Part shown: piece by piece, positions 1 to 10,925 of the stretch
How the letters are laid out: each line of letters opens with the position of its first letter
How positions within the stretch are numbered: position 1 is the first letter of the stretch
Source: Vandiemenella viatica
Taxonomy: Eukaryota; Arthropoda; Insecta; Orthoptera; Morabidae
Reading direction: 5' to 3'
DNA length: 64,000 nucleotides
Assembly: GCA_031002005.1 (NCBI GenBank)
Contig: CM061919.1
Span: 15,261,687 to 15,325,686 of the forward strand
Made by a program: the position numbers and the translations under genes
The notes under the pieces: model-generated
Databases searched by the model: none
Told to the model about the DNA's origin: nothing
The model's input: only the letters and a program-made list of their open reading frames with translations

Positions 1-774
1 AACTACTGAGATTAGAGAAAAGTCCTTCTACCTAGGCAACACCTTGCTGCCATGACAATCGGGTCTCAAATTTTGACTGAATGGCAAGTGTACAAAAGAA
101 TTGTGACAGAATACTCATTAATTATGATCTTTTTGATTAAAATCCACTTCCCGACTACTGTTTGGAAGGAATGTTACGCAATTCATAAGGCAATTTAATA
201 TTTCAATTCTCTCCATAGTGGGCGATAACACCATGTTCTCCTAAAGTCCACCACAGGTTGTTAATTTCTAGCAATATGCTGACTTCACACAGCATCGGAT
301 AAGGTGTTAAATAGCACATACACACCAACACAGTATCTTGCTGCAACAGATTTCGAGTGTCTGGCTTTGGCAATAAACTTACTGTAACTACTGATATCTA
401 CATTAGCGCTTAGTTAAATAATAATTCATTAATTGGCTGCACACTCATCAAAATCATTCACAGTTATATCCATACATTTGGAGAGTATTGAGAAATCAAC
501 CAAATATCCTAATTTAATTGTAAAGTCACTGTTTGCAATAACATCTTTCATAGCAATCGCGTAAGTCTGATAGGACGAATGTGGCACTCACTGGTGTCTA
601 CGGATGCTGGGGTTATCAGTTCAACTTCTAACAACGTCCTGAAGTTTTTAAACAATTTTTTAACTGGGACTTGAAGACTCGTCTAGGTTAGTAGAGCCTA
701 GAGAGGATTGTAGTTGAACTAGACAATGCTATTTTGTAGTACAACTCCCAGTGTTCACGTGGAATAGTTTAGAA

Positions 775-835
775 AAGCCGCATAAACCGAAATCTGGATG
801 ACTGAACCAGATTCGCACCATCCAGAATACATTAC
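775..835 (-). repeat. Short SINE-like scrap
   Basis: AACCGAAATCTGGATGACTGAACCAGATTCGCACC resembles the head/body junction of the 9.4 kb SINE. It is short and decayed. Confidence 0.35.
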
Positions 836-840
836 CCAAA

Positions 841-915
841 CATTCCCGCCTTATTTATTTATTTCGTGTCAGAAACATACAGTCACACAATCAGAAACAT
901 CAAGTTGTAAAAGAG
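841..915. repeat. Dispersed repeat also found at ~26.46 kb
   Basis: TTATTTATTTCGTGTCAGAAACATAC, then CACACAATCAGAAACATCAAGTTGTA, matches 26456-26530 with a few changes. Family unknown; possibly the 3' end of a retroelement. Confidence 0.6.
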
Positions 916-3337
916 ATGATTATAAATTAAAAGGGTTTGGGTAGTGATGTTTCTGGTGTGAACTTGTAGGATTACAGGAATAGGTGAAACTAAGACCGAA
1001 AAGGAACGCGCTTTAAATGGAAAGCTATGTCTTCCATGGTAGTCTCCGCTCCAACAACAGCATACAGATTTACTTTTTTAGTGTTATAGATCACATTTTC
1101 GCAGAAGGTTTTTTTTTTTTTTTAATATTTCACATATGTCCCAGTTCGGCCTACGAGACACTATTTGACACATTTAATCAAAGACACAATTCATCCACTA
1201 TCAACCTGCGAAATGAAATGTAACACCACTATTAATAAATTATTAATTTAATTGCATGCAGCCCTCTATTTTTAAAAAAAGTAAAAAAAAAAAATGATAA
1301 AAAAGAAAGATGTGTCTCTTTTGTGTGCACTGGTACTACAGTAACACGTTTTTGTCCCGCCTGCATTTAGTCAGATCTGTGTCGTGGATTTTATATCATC
1401 ACATTGCATTGTACTAATTCTATAGACGTTATCCACATCGATAGCTCATACTTGATTTAGTGCCACAAGTCTGTGAACTTCTGGACAATTTTTGTTGTCT
1501 GTTTACTATTACGTAAAGAGTGCAAATTACAATGCTGTCGACGCGCCCTATAGTCACAATAACAACAACAACTAGTCTGTGATGAATCGAACTTCAGAAT
1601 ATTTTCTGGAAGTACCATACATATTACTGCTATTAAGAGGGTAAGTCTGTTTAGTGAGAAAGCAGTGAGTATTACAATCTGGAACAGGAGTAGCGAAGCA
1701 GAATCGCCCCTGACGTGGCGATAACCAAGTTAACACAACGGTGTTACTGTTAGCATGTCTAAAGCAATGGGGGAGCATTTACTTTGATCCATTCGGGTAA
1801 CAAAACCATTATTACATGCGACAAACTACTCCAGTTTCACATTCAGTTTCAAATATCAAAGTCTTGTATTATAAGAGCGCTTTAGCACAATTCATGATTC
1901 TTCCACATTTTATCTGGAAAAGTACTTCACATCAGACAAACATAGCAAAAAATTGAATGGAAGTCGATTACCGTTTTTTGCGCATGGTCACGGGTCTAGA
2001 ATAGTTCCCGTTTTTAAGGTCAAAACTTATGACAGGTTAACCTAATCTTGGTAAACGACGAACTTAAATTTTCACATTAAATTCGGTGTAAAAATAATTT
2101 TAAAAAAAATCAATAGCCTCAATCCCAAGTCTGATATCCAATTCAAATATCTAAAGATGACCAAGCAGCGTGACAGTAGTCATTAAAAAATTGCAACAAT
2201 GGGAAGTACTTTACGCAATCATAAATTAGTTTCATTCCATGTATTTTCAGCTATTAAGTTTAGACACACGCTTTTAACTAAATTAATGTATTTAATTTAA
2301 GATTAAATGCCACGAAAAGCAAAATTAATGAAAGCATTCTGGTAATTCATTCCCTCATAAACTCAATTTTTTGTGTAACATCTTTGGTCGCTACTAGTCC
2401 GTCAATGAGAGACAGGCGCTTAATGTGAGCATTTGGGGCCGTCAGAGTTTACAGTCACATAGATTTAGAAAAAGATCAAAGATCTTAGTCCTTTGATCAG
2501 ATAGATTGATTAACGAACCTGAACTGCAGTTTTCCCATAGGATTCGAGCATCAAAATTTGAGGACAAACACTGCCCTTGTTATGTAAAGGATGTTTCGTA
2601 CATTCATAGGGATAGTCCTGTCGAACTTCTTCTCGATTAAACTAATAGTTACTTCGAGTCTCTTGTTTAAAAGTAGCTTTTTAATGTTTATTGAATTTAT
2701 ACAGTTTAAAATATACGTACAGAAGCAATATTTCATTTCATCTTGTCCCATACGAGTTAACTGCTAATAACTGAAACGCTTGGAGGTCAACAAAGTTATA
2801 CTAAGTGGGAAGATAACACATGTAAAAAACTTCAGGAAATTATTCAGTAATATTAGTAAAAAGATTCTGTGAATTCAAAATTCTTCATTTGTATTATAGT
2901 TTCCAAAAATATCTTTGCATTCGTCCCTTGGGATTAAATTTTCTTATCCCAAAAATTCACATTAGAGAAAAAAAAAGAAATGAACATACAAAAAAATTTA
3001 AAAGTTCCAAAATGAATCGAAATTGAATGATTTGGTCTACGACTGCTGATCTCACTTGCCTGTCATGTATTGCTACCTCCGTACCGCTTAATCGAGTAAA
3101 TGGTTTCCACGCTGCCGTTCTCCGTGTGGTCCTATTCCCGTAACCTACACATAGAGTTGCCGCGTAGAACCCGCGACTCCACGCTGTTGATTTCGTCCCG
3201 TCCTGTTCCGCAGCACCCTGTCACTGCACCTGTATCAACCTTGCGTTTCTTGCTAAGATGGTCTTTTTTTTATCTTATTGCCCCTTCATGAAGACGTTTC
3301 CATGATGTAAGAACGAAGACTTTCCCGGCGTATGACT

Positions 3338-3704
3338 GCAATGTAGTCTTCACGGGTGTACCGCCGGATAGTGTTGTGGAAACACAATATTTCGACGGCT
3401 GGCTCTGCCGTCTTCTTCAGGTGATGAGACATGTTTAATGGTCGGCTGACCCACAGGTACTGAGATGGTTCGGGTGCCGCTCTTCCTTATATACAAGTCC
3501 GCGTGGCTTCGGCTCATAGTAAGCCATCGCCGAAGCCACGCGGACTTGTATATAAGGAAGAGCGGCACCCGAACCATCTCAGTACCTGTGGGTCAGCCGA
3601 CCATTACACATGTCTCATCACCTGAAGAAGACGGCAGAGCCAGCCGTCGAAATATTGTGTTTCCACAACACTATCCGGCGGTACACCCGTGAAGACTACA
3701 TTGC
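3338..3704. mobile_element. Large hairpin of two inverted Penelope-type terminal segments (176 bp arms)
   Basis: Bases 3338-3513 are almost the perfect reverse complement of 3529-3704, with a 15-base loop. Each arm carries CTGAAGA, a six-base helix strand GACGGC, a 7-base loop, GCCGTC, then GAAA (+ copy at 3622-3652), which resembles a hammerhead ribozyme core. Hammerhead-like motifs are known in the terminal repeats of Penelope-like retroelements. Both strands therefore encode the same 75-residue open frames, which are by-products of the palindrome and not genes. Flanking bases (GAAGACTTTCCCGGCGTATGA) recur next to related scraps at ~14.9 and ~28.2 kb. Confidence 0.7.
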
Positions 3705-4544
3705 GTTTCCATGATATTACCATGTCGCAGTTTTATTATTTTGTCAACATGTTGGAACAACCTCTTCATGATTACCAGATTTCTGTAACTCATCCGTCGA
3801 AGTAATGTTTCACCAGTTGGTCTTTTATTTCAAGAATGCCCATTCAAGACAGACTGCTTCCTTCTTCCCGTCGACAATTCTGTAAGCTCCTTTCAGATTA
3901 ATAATAATCAGTCAAAAGAAAATGTTTTGTTAAGAGATATTATTATGTAAGAAATAAAAAAACTGTTAAATTGTTATGATAGATTTCATTTGTTTGATTT
4001 CCCTTGGAACACCGAACGCTGGTGAAATGTTTGGGGTCCTCTTAAGTTCAAGCATACGACGACCGAATAGCGTGCGCCGCAGACTACTGACTAGGACCTC
4101 AGACAGCCGCTTCACTTACTTAACTCGTGATCTGTCGGTTTACTTCTAACCTCAGGTGTCAACTCCCTCGCTCATGGTAGTTTGGTTGGTCTACTAATTC
4201 TTACGAGTGTACGAGTCTGCCCGGAAGGATCGGAGGAAGGGATTGTGCATTTCTTAAAAGCAAGCGCTCGTAATACCATAAACAAGTCAATAGTCTTGGA
4301 CTGAGAATCGAAGAGATTATTTTATTTTCGAAATAAAAAAATTAAATTCAAAACTGATCATTGATCGGTTAGTCAATAGGTGTAGACAAGTAAGTGTTCG
4401 TCAGGAGAGGAAGCAGTCAATTCCGTAATACATCGGCAGGAACGCGAGAGGCTATTAGACTACACCAGTGGTCCCCCGCGGGTACATATGATTACTTCAA
4501 GGGGCACGCGCGATAACCTCTCAGCTAAGGTAATTACTACGGTA

Positions 4545-6644
4545 AATAAATAAAATAAAATCTGTCTCCAAAATATATTTTAAGAAAAAGCTGTGTTTGT
4601 GAATTAAATTGCTTCAATGCTATCATATATATTATTTCTATAAGGTATTTTTTTGTCACAAGCCTATATCTTCCTTCATACTTAACCGAAATCAATGAAT
4701 GAGGTGTCATTTTAAAGCTTATGGTCTCCACTTTGGTTAAATCGTATTTTAAGCAAGAAAGTTTTCGGAATTCGACCCTTAAAGGGCAAAAATGTAATTT
4801 TTTCTAAAATGTTGTTTTCTGTGTTACGAGTCAGTTATCTCCCTGCATACCTATCTGAAACCGTTTTATGATGTATCGTTTTAAAGATTAAGATCTCCGC
4901 TTTAGTGACGTCATATATTAAGCCAGAAAGTTTTCGGAATTCGACCCTTCAAGGGCAAAAGTATCAATATTTTTGCAATGCGTTTTTGTGTCACGAGCGA
5001 TTTATTTCCCTTAATATCTAACCGATATAGATGAATGAGGTATCATATTAAAGAATAAGGTCTCCGCCATGGTAACATTATATTTTAAGAAAGGAATTTA
5101 TCGTAATTCGACCCTTATAGGGCAAAAATATCACTTTTTCTAAAACGCGTTTTTTGTATCTTGAGCCATTTATCTCCCTGGATATCAAACCAAAATCGAT
5201 AAATAAGGTAGGATTATGAGGAGTAATGTCTCAGCTTTGTGACATCATATTTTAAGAAAGAATGTGTTTGGAATTCAACCCTTAAAGGGAAAAAGTATAA
5301 ATTTTTCTATAACGCATTTTTGTGTCACGAGCGATTTATCTCCCTTAATATATAACCGATATAGATAAATGAGGTATCATATTAAAGAATAAGGTCTCCG
5401 CCGTGGTAACATTATATTTTAAGAAAGGAATTTTTCGTAATTCGACCCTTATAGGGCAAAAATGTCACTTTTTCTAAAAATGCGTTTTTTGTGTCTCGAG
5501 CCATTTATCTCCCTGGATATCTAACCAAAATCGATAAATGAAGTCGGAATATAAGGAGTAATGTATCAGCTTCGTGAAATCATATTTTAAGAAAGAATGT
5601 TTTTGGAATTCAACCCTTAAAGGAAAAAAGTATAAATTTTTCTATAACCGATTTTTGTGTCACGAGCGATTTATCTCCCTTGATATCTAATCGATATAGA
5701 TGAATGAGGTATCATATTAAAGAATAAGGTCTCCGCCGTGGTAACATCATATTTTAAGAAATGAATTTTTCGTAATTCGACCAATAAAAAGCAAAAAAGT
5801 CAATTTTTCTAAAATGCGTTTTTTGTGTCTCGAGCCACTTATCTCCCTTGATATCTATCCAAAATCGATAAATCAAGTACGATTGTGAGGAATAATGTCT
5901 CAGCTTTGCTGACATCGTATTTTAAGAAAGAATGTGTTTGGAATTCAACCCTTAAAGGGAAAAAGTATAAATTTTTCTATAACCGATTTTTGTGTCACGA
6001 GCGATTTATCTCCCTTGATATCTAATCGATATAGATGAATGAGGTATCATATTAAAGAATAAGGTCTCCGCCGTGGTAACATCATATTTTAAGAAATGAA
6101 TTTTTCGTAATTCGACCAATAAAAAGCAAAAAAGTCAATTATTTCTAAAATGCGTTTTTTGTGTCTCGAGCCACTTATCTCCCTTGATATCTATCCAAAA
6201 TCGATAAATCAAGTACGATTGTGAGGAATATTGTCTCAGCTTTGCTGACATCGTATTTTAAGAAAGAAGTGTTTGGAATTCAACTATTAAAGGGAAAAAG
6301 TATAAATTGTTCTACAACGTATTTTTGTGTCACGAGCCTTAGGTTTCCCTTGATATCTAATCGATATAGATAAATGACATATCTTATTAAAGACTAAGGT
6401 TTCCGCCGTGGTAAAATTATATTCTGAGAAAGGAATTTTTCGTAATTCGACCCATAAATCGCAAAAATGTCAATATTTCTAAAATACGTTTTTTGTGTTT
6501 CGAGCCATTTATCTCCCTGGATTTCTAACCAAAATCGATAAATGAAGTAGTAGTATGAAGAGTAATGTCTGAACTTGGTGACATTATATTCAACCTCACT
6601 ATTCATCGCATTTTATTCGCGAAATTTTCGCACGGGTCGTCTAG
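4545..6644 (+). mobile_element. Helitron-like element with internal satellite, + strand
   Basis: The 3' end is GCGAAATTTTCGC (a hairpin), ten bases, then CTAG at 6641-6644 followed by T. This is the classic Helitron terminus (hairpin, CTRR, insertion before T). A related solo end exists at ~25.69 kb. The 5' end is not resolved; the array begins near 4545. No Rep/helicase is present. Confidence 0.6.
4560..6590 (+). repeat. Tandem satellite, ~168 bp monomer, alternating dimer
   Basis: About 11-12 monomers are seen. The marker 'AATTC(G/A)ACCCTT' recurs at ~4772, 4938, 5106, 5271, 5440, 5609, 5774, 5942, 6110, 6279 and 6442, a spacing of 163-170 bp. Even and odd units differ (one with GTATAAATTTTTCTATAAC, one with GTCACTTTTTCTAAAA), so the real repeat is a ~335 bp dimer. 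The two dimers at ~5640-6310 are nearly identical, showing recent unequal exchange. Confidence 0.9.
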
Positions 6645-7194
6645 TTGTTATATGAAGTACGAGCATTAGACTGCAATGAACGTATTTATTTACTATATGT
6701 TCAGCTATAAGGGGTACGCGAGGTTAAGTACTTTCTTGAAGTGATACTAAGGAAAAAGTAATCGAAAACCACTGCACTATACCTATAGTATACTTATTTG
6801 AAATTTTAAAGAGTTTTGCGATAGCTAGAAAAAATTATTAAAAGTCTGAAACTTATCGCTCAAATACTAGGACCTTCAGGAGAAATACAAGCAAACCAAT
6901 TCCTTGCAATGGTCCTCGCTGCATCCAGGCTGCTTCTTTTTCAGCAGTACTGCATAATCTTCTGCTAGCACCATCAATTAAGCAATCAGATATTACTTAC
7001 CATGACAGCTTTCTAAACGAGGCCGTGAGATTAACGTTTGCATTCACCATTTATAGAGGCACAAATTCATCATATCGCAGGAGTTCTTTTATTGTCTGCC
7101 CATCACAATAAACTCAACATCCCCTCAACACCTCTCTGCAAGCGCACAATTTGTAAACCCTCTCTTATTACACCCTCCTGATCCTTTCACCAGC

Positions 7195-7640
7195 GTCTAT
7201 CTCTCATAAACGCCCTCCACCAACCCTTCCCGCTGCCTCCGCATGTCTTAAAATGTGACCCACCATCCTACCTCTTCTTTCTGCGAAACTCTTCCTCAAA
7301 ATTCTTTCCTCAATCATTATTTCCAAAACACGTTCATTTAGTACTTTATTTTTCCACTTAATTTTCAGTATTTTTCTATGGCATCGCATTTTAAATGCTT
7401 CAGGTTTCCTCTTTTCTGGAAATCCTAAAGTTCATGCTTTGTCACAGTAAAATTCTTTGCTTCAATCAGTTTTAAATCATGCAATGAATTCTTCACAGGG
7501 GTTCAGCCATCCGACCTCCTGTGAAGAATTCATTGCATCAAAACGCCGGAAAAGTCTCCACTCACATATTAGTTTTAAATCATTCTTTCTGAATCGTAGA
7601 TCAATATCCGAAACTAAAAGATTTTTCTTTTCAAGTAGGC
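7195..7640 (-). pseudogene. RTE LINE C-terminal relic with small insertion
   Basis: The minus strand reads 'MRCHRKILKIKWKNKVLNERVLEIM' and 'RMVGHILRHAEAAGRV', like the C-terminal end of the RTE RT. Homology goes on beyond a 90 bp insertion (7481-7570) to ~7640 (AAACTAAAAGATTTTTCTTTT). Confidence 0.75.
7481..7570. mobile_element. 90 bp hairpin insertion with 13 bp direct repeats
   Basis: AGTTTTAAATCAT flanks both sides (7468-7480 and 7571-7583), and removing one copy restores the RTE alignment. The insertion begins with a perfect 21 bp hairpin: 7479-7499 against 7518-7538 (GCAATGAATTCTTCACAGG and its complement) around an 18-base loop. The remainder is CAAAACGCCGG plus ~22 bases. It is a non-coding foldback of unknown family. 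Confidence 0.75.
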
Positions 7641-8649
7641 CCTTTCCACTGTGGTGGTACTTGTAGTTGAGCGTTGTGTATTGATGGCTGCCAAGTGGGT
7701 TCTATGGGGTTTTCCCTTCGATGCCCTATGACTTGCGCTGACTACAAGTATCTTCGTGTTTCTTCTGCTCTTGCACTCTTGTTCTTCGGACCGGTCCTCT
7801 TCTCCTATTGTACTACTGTCAACTACTAAATAAACATGAGCATGGAGGGTTGAGCTTGCATTTAGGATAGAGAGCGGAAAGCAAAGGGTTACTTGAATCA
7901 AACAACCTGTTCAGGAAAACTCGTTTCGTCTGTACTAAACCGTAAACCAACTACAGCTGATGATGTGCAGGATAGAGAGGTATTCCGTAACACTTGTTAC
8001 TGAACATAGGGATGAGATTTAGCCCTAGAGTATACAACTAACAGAGAATGGTAAGGTTGGTGCAGCCTAGCTGATAACTTGTTGCACAAAAAATGTACAC
8101 GATTTTAATACTAAAATGTTAAACAAAATTACGTCCCACAACACCGCTATCGTTCTGGTAGCCTACTCCAAACCAATCTTCATGTAATATATCTTGTGCT
8201 ATTGTATTTATTCTTGTCTGTTTATACTCGTCAATAATATTGAAGTGGGATTTGTCGTGTGATAATACCACACTTATCAGCTTACGCTTTCTTATGGAAG
8301 AATGTGGAAGCAGAATTAGAATGATAAGTGAATATATTTAACTCAGATTTTTGTATCATGTCTATTACTATTTGAACAAATATCGCCCCTTAATACAGTT
8401 AACTGTGACTTTATTTCGTTGTGTCTATACGTCTATACGTCTCATCCACTCGACGAATCAGTAAACGAAAATCTTCACCACCAAATTTTGTCCTTGAAAT
8501 TCTCAGCTTCCTCAATTTCGACCCAATTTTAGTCCTCTGTGTACAAAACCTCTCCTCATCGTATCAATGTAACTAATCCGTTGCCGTTCTCTCCTCCTAC
8601 TAATTTTAAATTATAGTTCGCACACTTTCTTCTGTATTCGTTTTTGCTT

Positions 8650-8870
8650 ATTTGATGTCGAGATTGTTATAGGAGGTGAATTGGCGACAAGGCCTTTTTG
8701 AAAGAACCATCCAGACATTCGACTGGTATGATTTTATGGAAACCTTGGAAAACCGATATCTGAATGGACGGACGTGTATTTGAACCCACGTCCTTCCGAA
8801 TGCAAGGCTCCAGCGGTCCCACTCACTCGCCGGCCACTCTATCCTACGTTTTGTTTTCGTCCTGCTGTCT
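8650..8870 (-). repeat. tRNA-headed SINE relic
   Basis: On the minus strand a tRNA-like head (GTGGGTTCAAATACACG as B-box region) is followed by a body with 'TTTTCCAAGGTTTCCAT' and 'GAATGTCTGGATGGTTCTTT'. The body matches the 9.4, 18.4 and 36.6 kb copies. The incidental 61-codon frame is not a gene. Confidence 0.65.
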
Positions 8871-9394
8871 GTCAGCGGTGTCCAAGTCGTTTGCCTCCTT
8901 AGCCGTCATTTTGTCTAATTTTTGCTTGGGTTTTAACATACTTAAATAAAAATGACTAAACCCTCCTCATGTTTTTCAATCACATGGTCAACGCCTCACA
9001 AATTAAAGTCGAAAGTGGTATGTAGTAATTTCGGCAGATGGTTTGTTTGCGCGTCAGTAGATTTCTGCTGTTTCATATGACTTTTTAAAAACATTCCATC
9101 ACTGCAATCTGTAGGTAAGTTCCTGACGAATGGAACTATTTGTTGTTACGACTAAGATATTTAAATTTATCAAGTTATTTTGTTCTAATTAGATGCAACC
9201 TACAGATATTGATTTTTTTCCCTGTAACCATTACCTCACTTTGTTTCTCTGTTGATGTTAGGACCGTATTCTTTTGCAATATTTGTCGGGGCGTTGATTT
9301 TCTACTGTAATTCGTTATAGAATCTCCTGATACAAGGCTGTCGTAATGAAAGAGCGTGGCTTTTTTCTTTTTACGTCACGCCGAAGTCAAGATA

Positions 9395-9605
9395 ACTAGA
9401 AGCGGGAATAGATTGAGAACAATGAATCGAAAAGGATTTGGCCATGGCCTTTTAAAGGAACCATCCCGGCATTCGCCTGTAGTGATTTGGAGAAACTATG
9501 TAAAACCCAAATCTGGATGGCCGGATGGGGATTCCAACCCGCGACCTCCCGAATGTGAAGCCAGAGCGTTACTGCTCACTCACTACGCTATCACATTGCC
9601 GATAG
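9395..9605 (-). repeat. tRNA-headed SINE relic (best preserved)
   Basis: On the minus strand: 'GTGATAGCGTAGTGAGTGAG' (A-box area), 'TCGCGGGTTGGAATCCCC' (B-box area), then 'CCGGCCATCCAGATTTGGGT' and 'GCCGGGATGGTTCCTTTAAA', ending near GGCCATGGCCAAATCC. This layout recalls an orthopteran-type SINE (from memory). Confidence 0.7.
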
Positions 9606-10925
9606 TGTGACTCACTCATTCCTGTATCTCACGTATCACTGCTTTAAAGGGAAGAGGCGAAAAAACTCAACTTTGCATTAAACCAATTGATTTTTCCAGC
9701 CTTTCTTCCGTTGAAGCATTATTTATGATGGGCTGGTAAATGGTTTCAATTCTTATCACCTTGTCATTATTCACAATAATATTCCTTATCGGTGTTTCAA
9801 GACAAGTAAGTAAAATAAAGAATTTGATATTTTTTTAGAACACTGCTTTCCAGCCTTTATTAGACTACCGCCTCCTTTATGATAAAAGAAGTGTTTTTCG
9901 AAGAAAAAAATACTCCCCTTTTCCGAAAAAAATTCACATTGCTCCAACTTTTTCTGGCTCTTAAACTATCTTCTAATATGATGGCACCTCTTTAATGTGA
10001 AGTGTACGATATCATATACGCAAAAACAAGGACTGATTCCTAAAATTACTCTATTAAAGGATTTCAAAAATAACAAATGCATATTATGAAACACAAATAT
10101 TATTAATCAGAGGTCTGAGCTCAGTGTAATGACACATATTTTTCGATATTTGGTGCCTTAATTGTCATCAGCAGTATTAATATCGCCACGTTCTATTATA
10201 TTTGTTAGTTAATAAACTGCTGACTACGCTAAATCCTATCTCGGTTACATATGACCACGGGAATGCAACTAATAACTTCTTTGATGCAGACCTTAAAGCC
10301 GGTTGTTAATAATGGAAGATGTTTTGTTTCTGCGACTGGTCCTCAATTCACCCTAAATTTTCCTTGGACCATAAACGTCCCTTACGATCTCTTCAACGCC
10401 CAACGATGGGAGGTACCAACCCCGTTGAGGACCAATGGTTTGGAAGATAGCTTCATTATCTGTCGTGGTCAAACTATGGAAATATAAATACTGCTACAAA
10501 AGTTAAGAGCTTCGTTTTCTTCAATTTAAATTATTTTGGACTTCATTCTAACATTGCCTTATTTTTATATATTATTAATTTTTTTAAAGTTACAGCATTA
10601 TTAAAACGAAATTATATTTTCTTTCCATATTGTGTGGTTAATTCTGATGTCCGAAAGTTACTTTGTATTAGACTTTAACGCATTAAGTGTATGAAATATA
10701 AGAAATTAAAAATACGAGGAACATTATCGGTAAGGTCCAAGAAAGGCGTACCAAGAAGAAATTGTCCCTTTGGTCAGAAATTTGGAACAGACTTTCCTGA
10801 GGACATTCCTTTCGATATAAGGTGCATATTAAATTAAAATAAATTTAACTTAGACATAAAGATACACGAAAATACCCTGTGCGATAGTATTGGAAATACA
10901 GTCGGCGGCAATACTTATACACATA

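Larger units (their letters stand above)
1..3337. other. Intergenic DNA, no gene recognised
   Basis: AT-rich sequence with short, unsupported open frames (under 70 codons). Only the SINE-like scrap at 775-835 and the dispersed repeat at 841-915 are recognisable. Confidence 0.6.
4466..6774. mobile_element. hAT-type non-autonomous transposon containing a Helitron/satellite
   Basis: The left end begins CAGTGGTCCCCCGCGGGTAC, and the reverse complement of the right end begins CAGTGGTTTTCGATTACTTT and soon has CGCGTACCCC. These are typical hAT-type CAGTGGT termini. Flanking 8-mers GACTACAC (4458-4465) and CACTATAC (6775-6782) agree at 6 of 8 bases, as an old 8 bp target duplication would. No transposase is present; the interior is mostly satellite. 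Confidence 0.6.
7641..10925. other. Intergenic DNA with two SINE relics
   Basis: Apart from the SINEs at ~8.65 and ~9.4 kb, nothing coding is recognised. The 78-codon frame at 10251-10487 has no family resemblance. A possible decayed Penelope-type motif lies at ~10140-10185 on the minus strand. Confidence 0.55.

Noticed and set aside
3350..3692. Two identical-looking 75-residue open frames on opposite strands
   Set aside because: They are mirror images produced by the palindrome; no domain or codon signal supports them.
4560..6590. CRISPR-like periodic array
   Set aside because: Units are ~168 bp with no short repeat/unique spacer pattern; this is a eukaryotic satellite.
10251..10487. 78-codon frame as a small host gene
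   Set aside because: No family resemblance, no supporting splice or promoter context; length is within chance for this composition.
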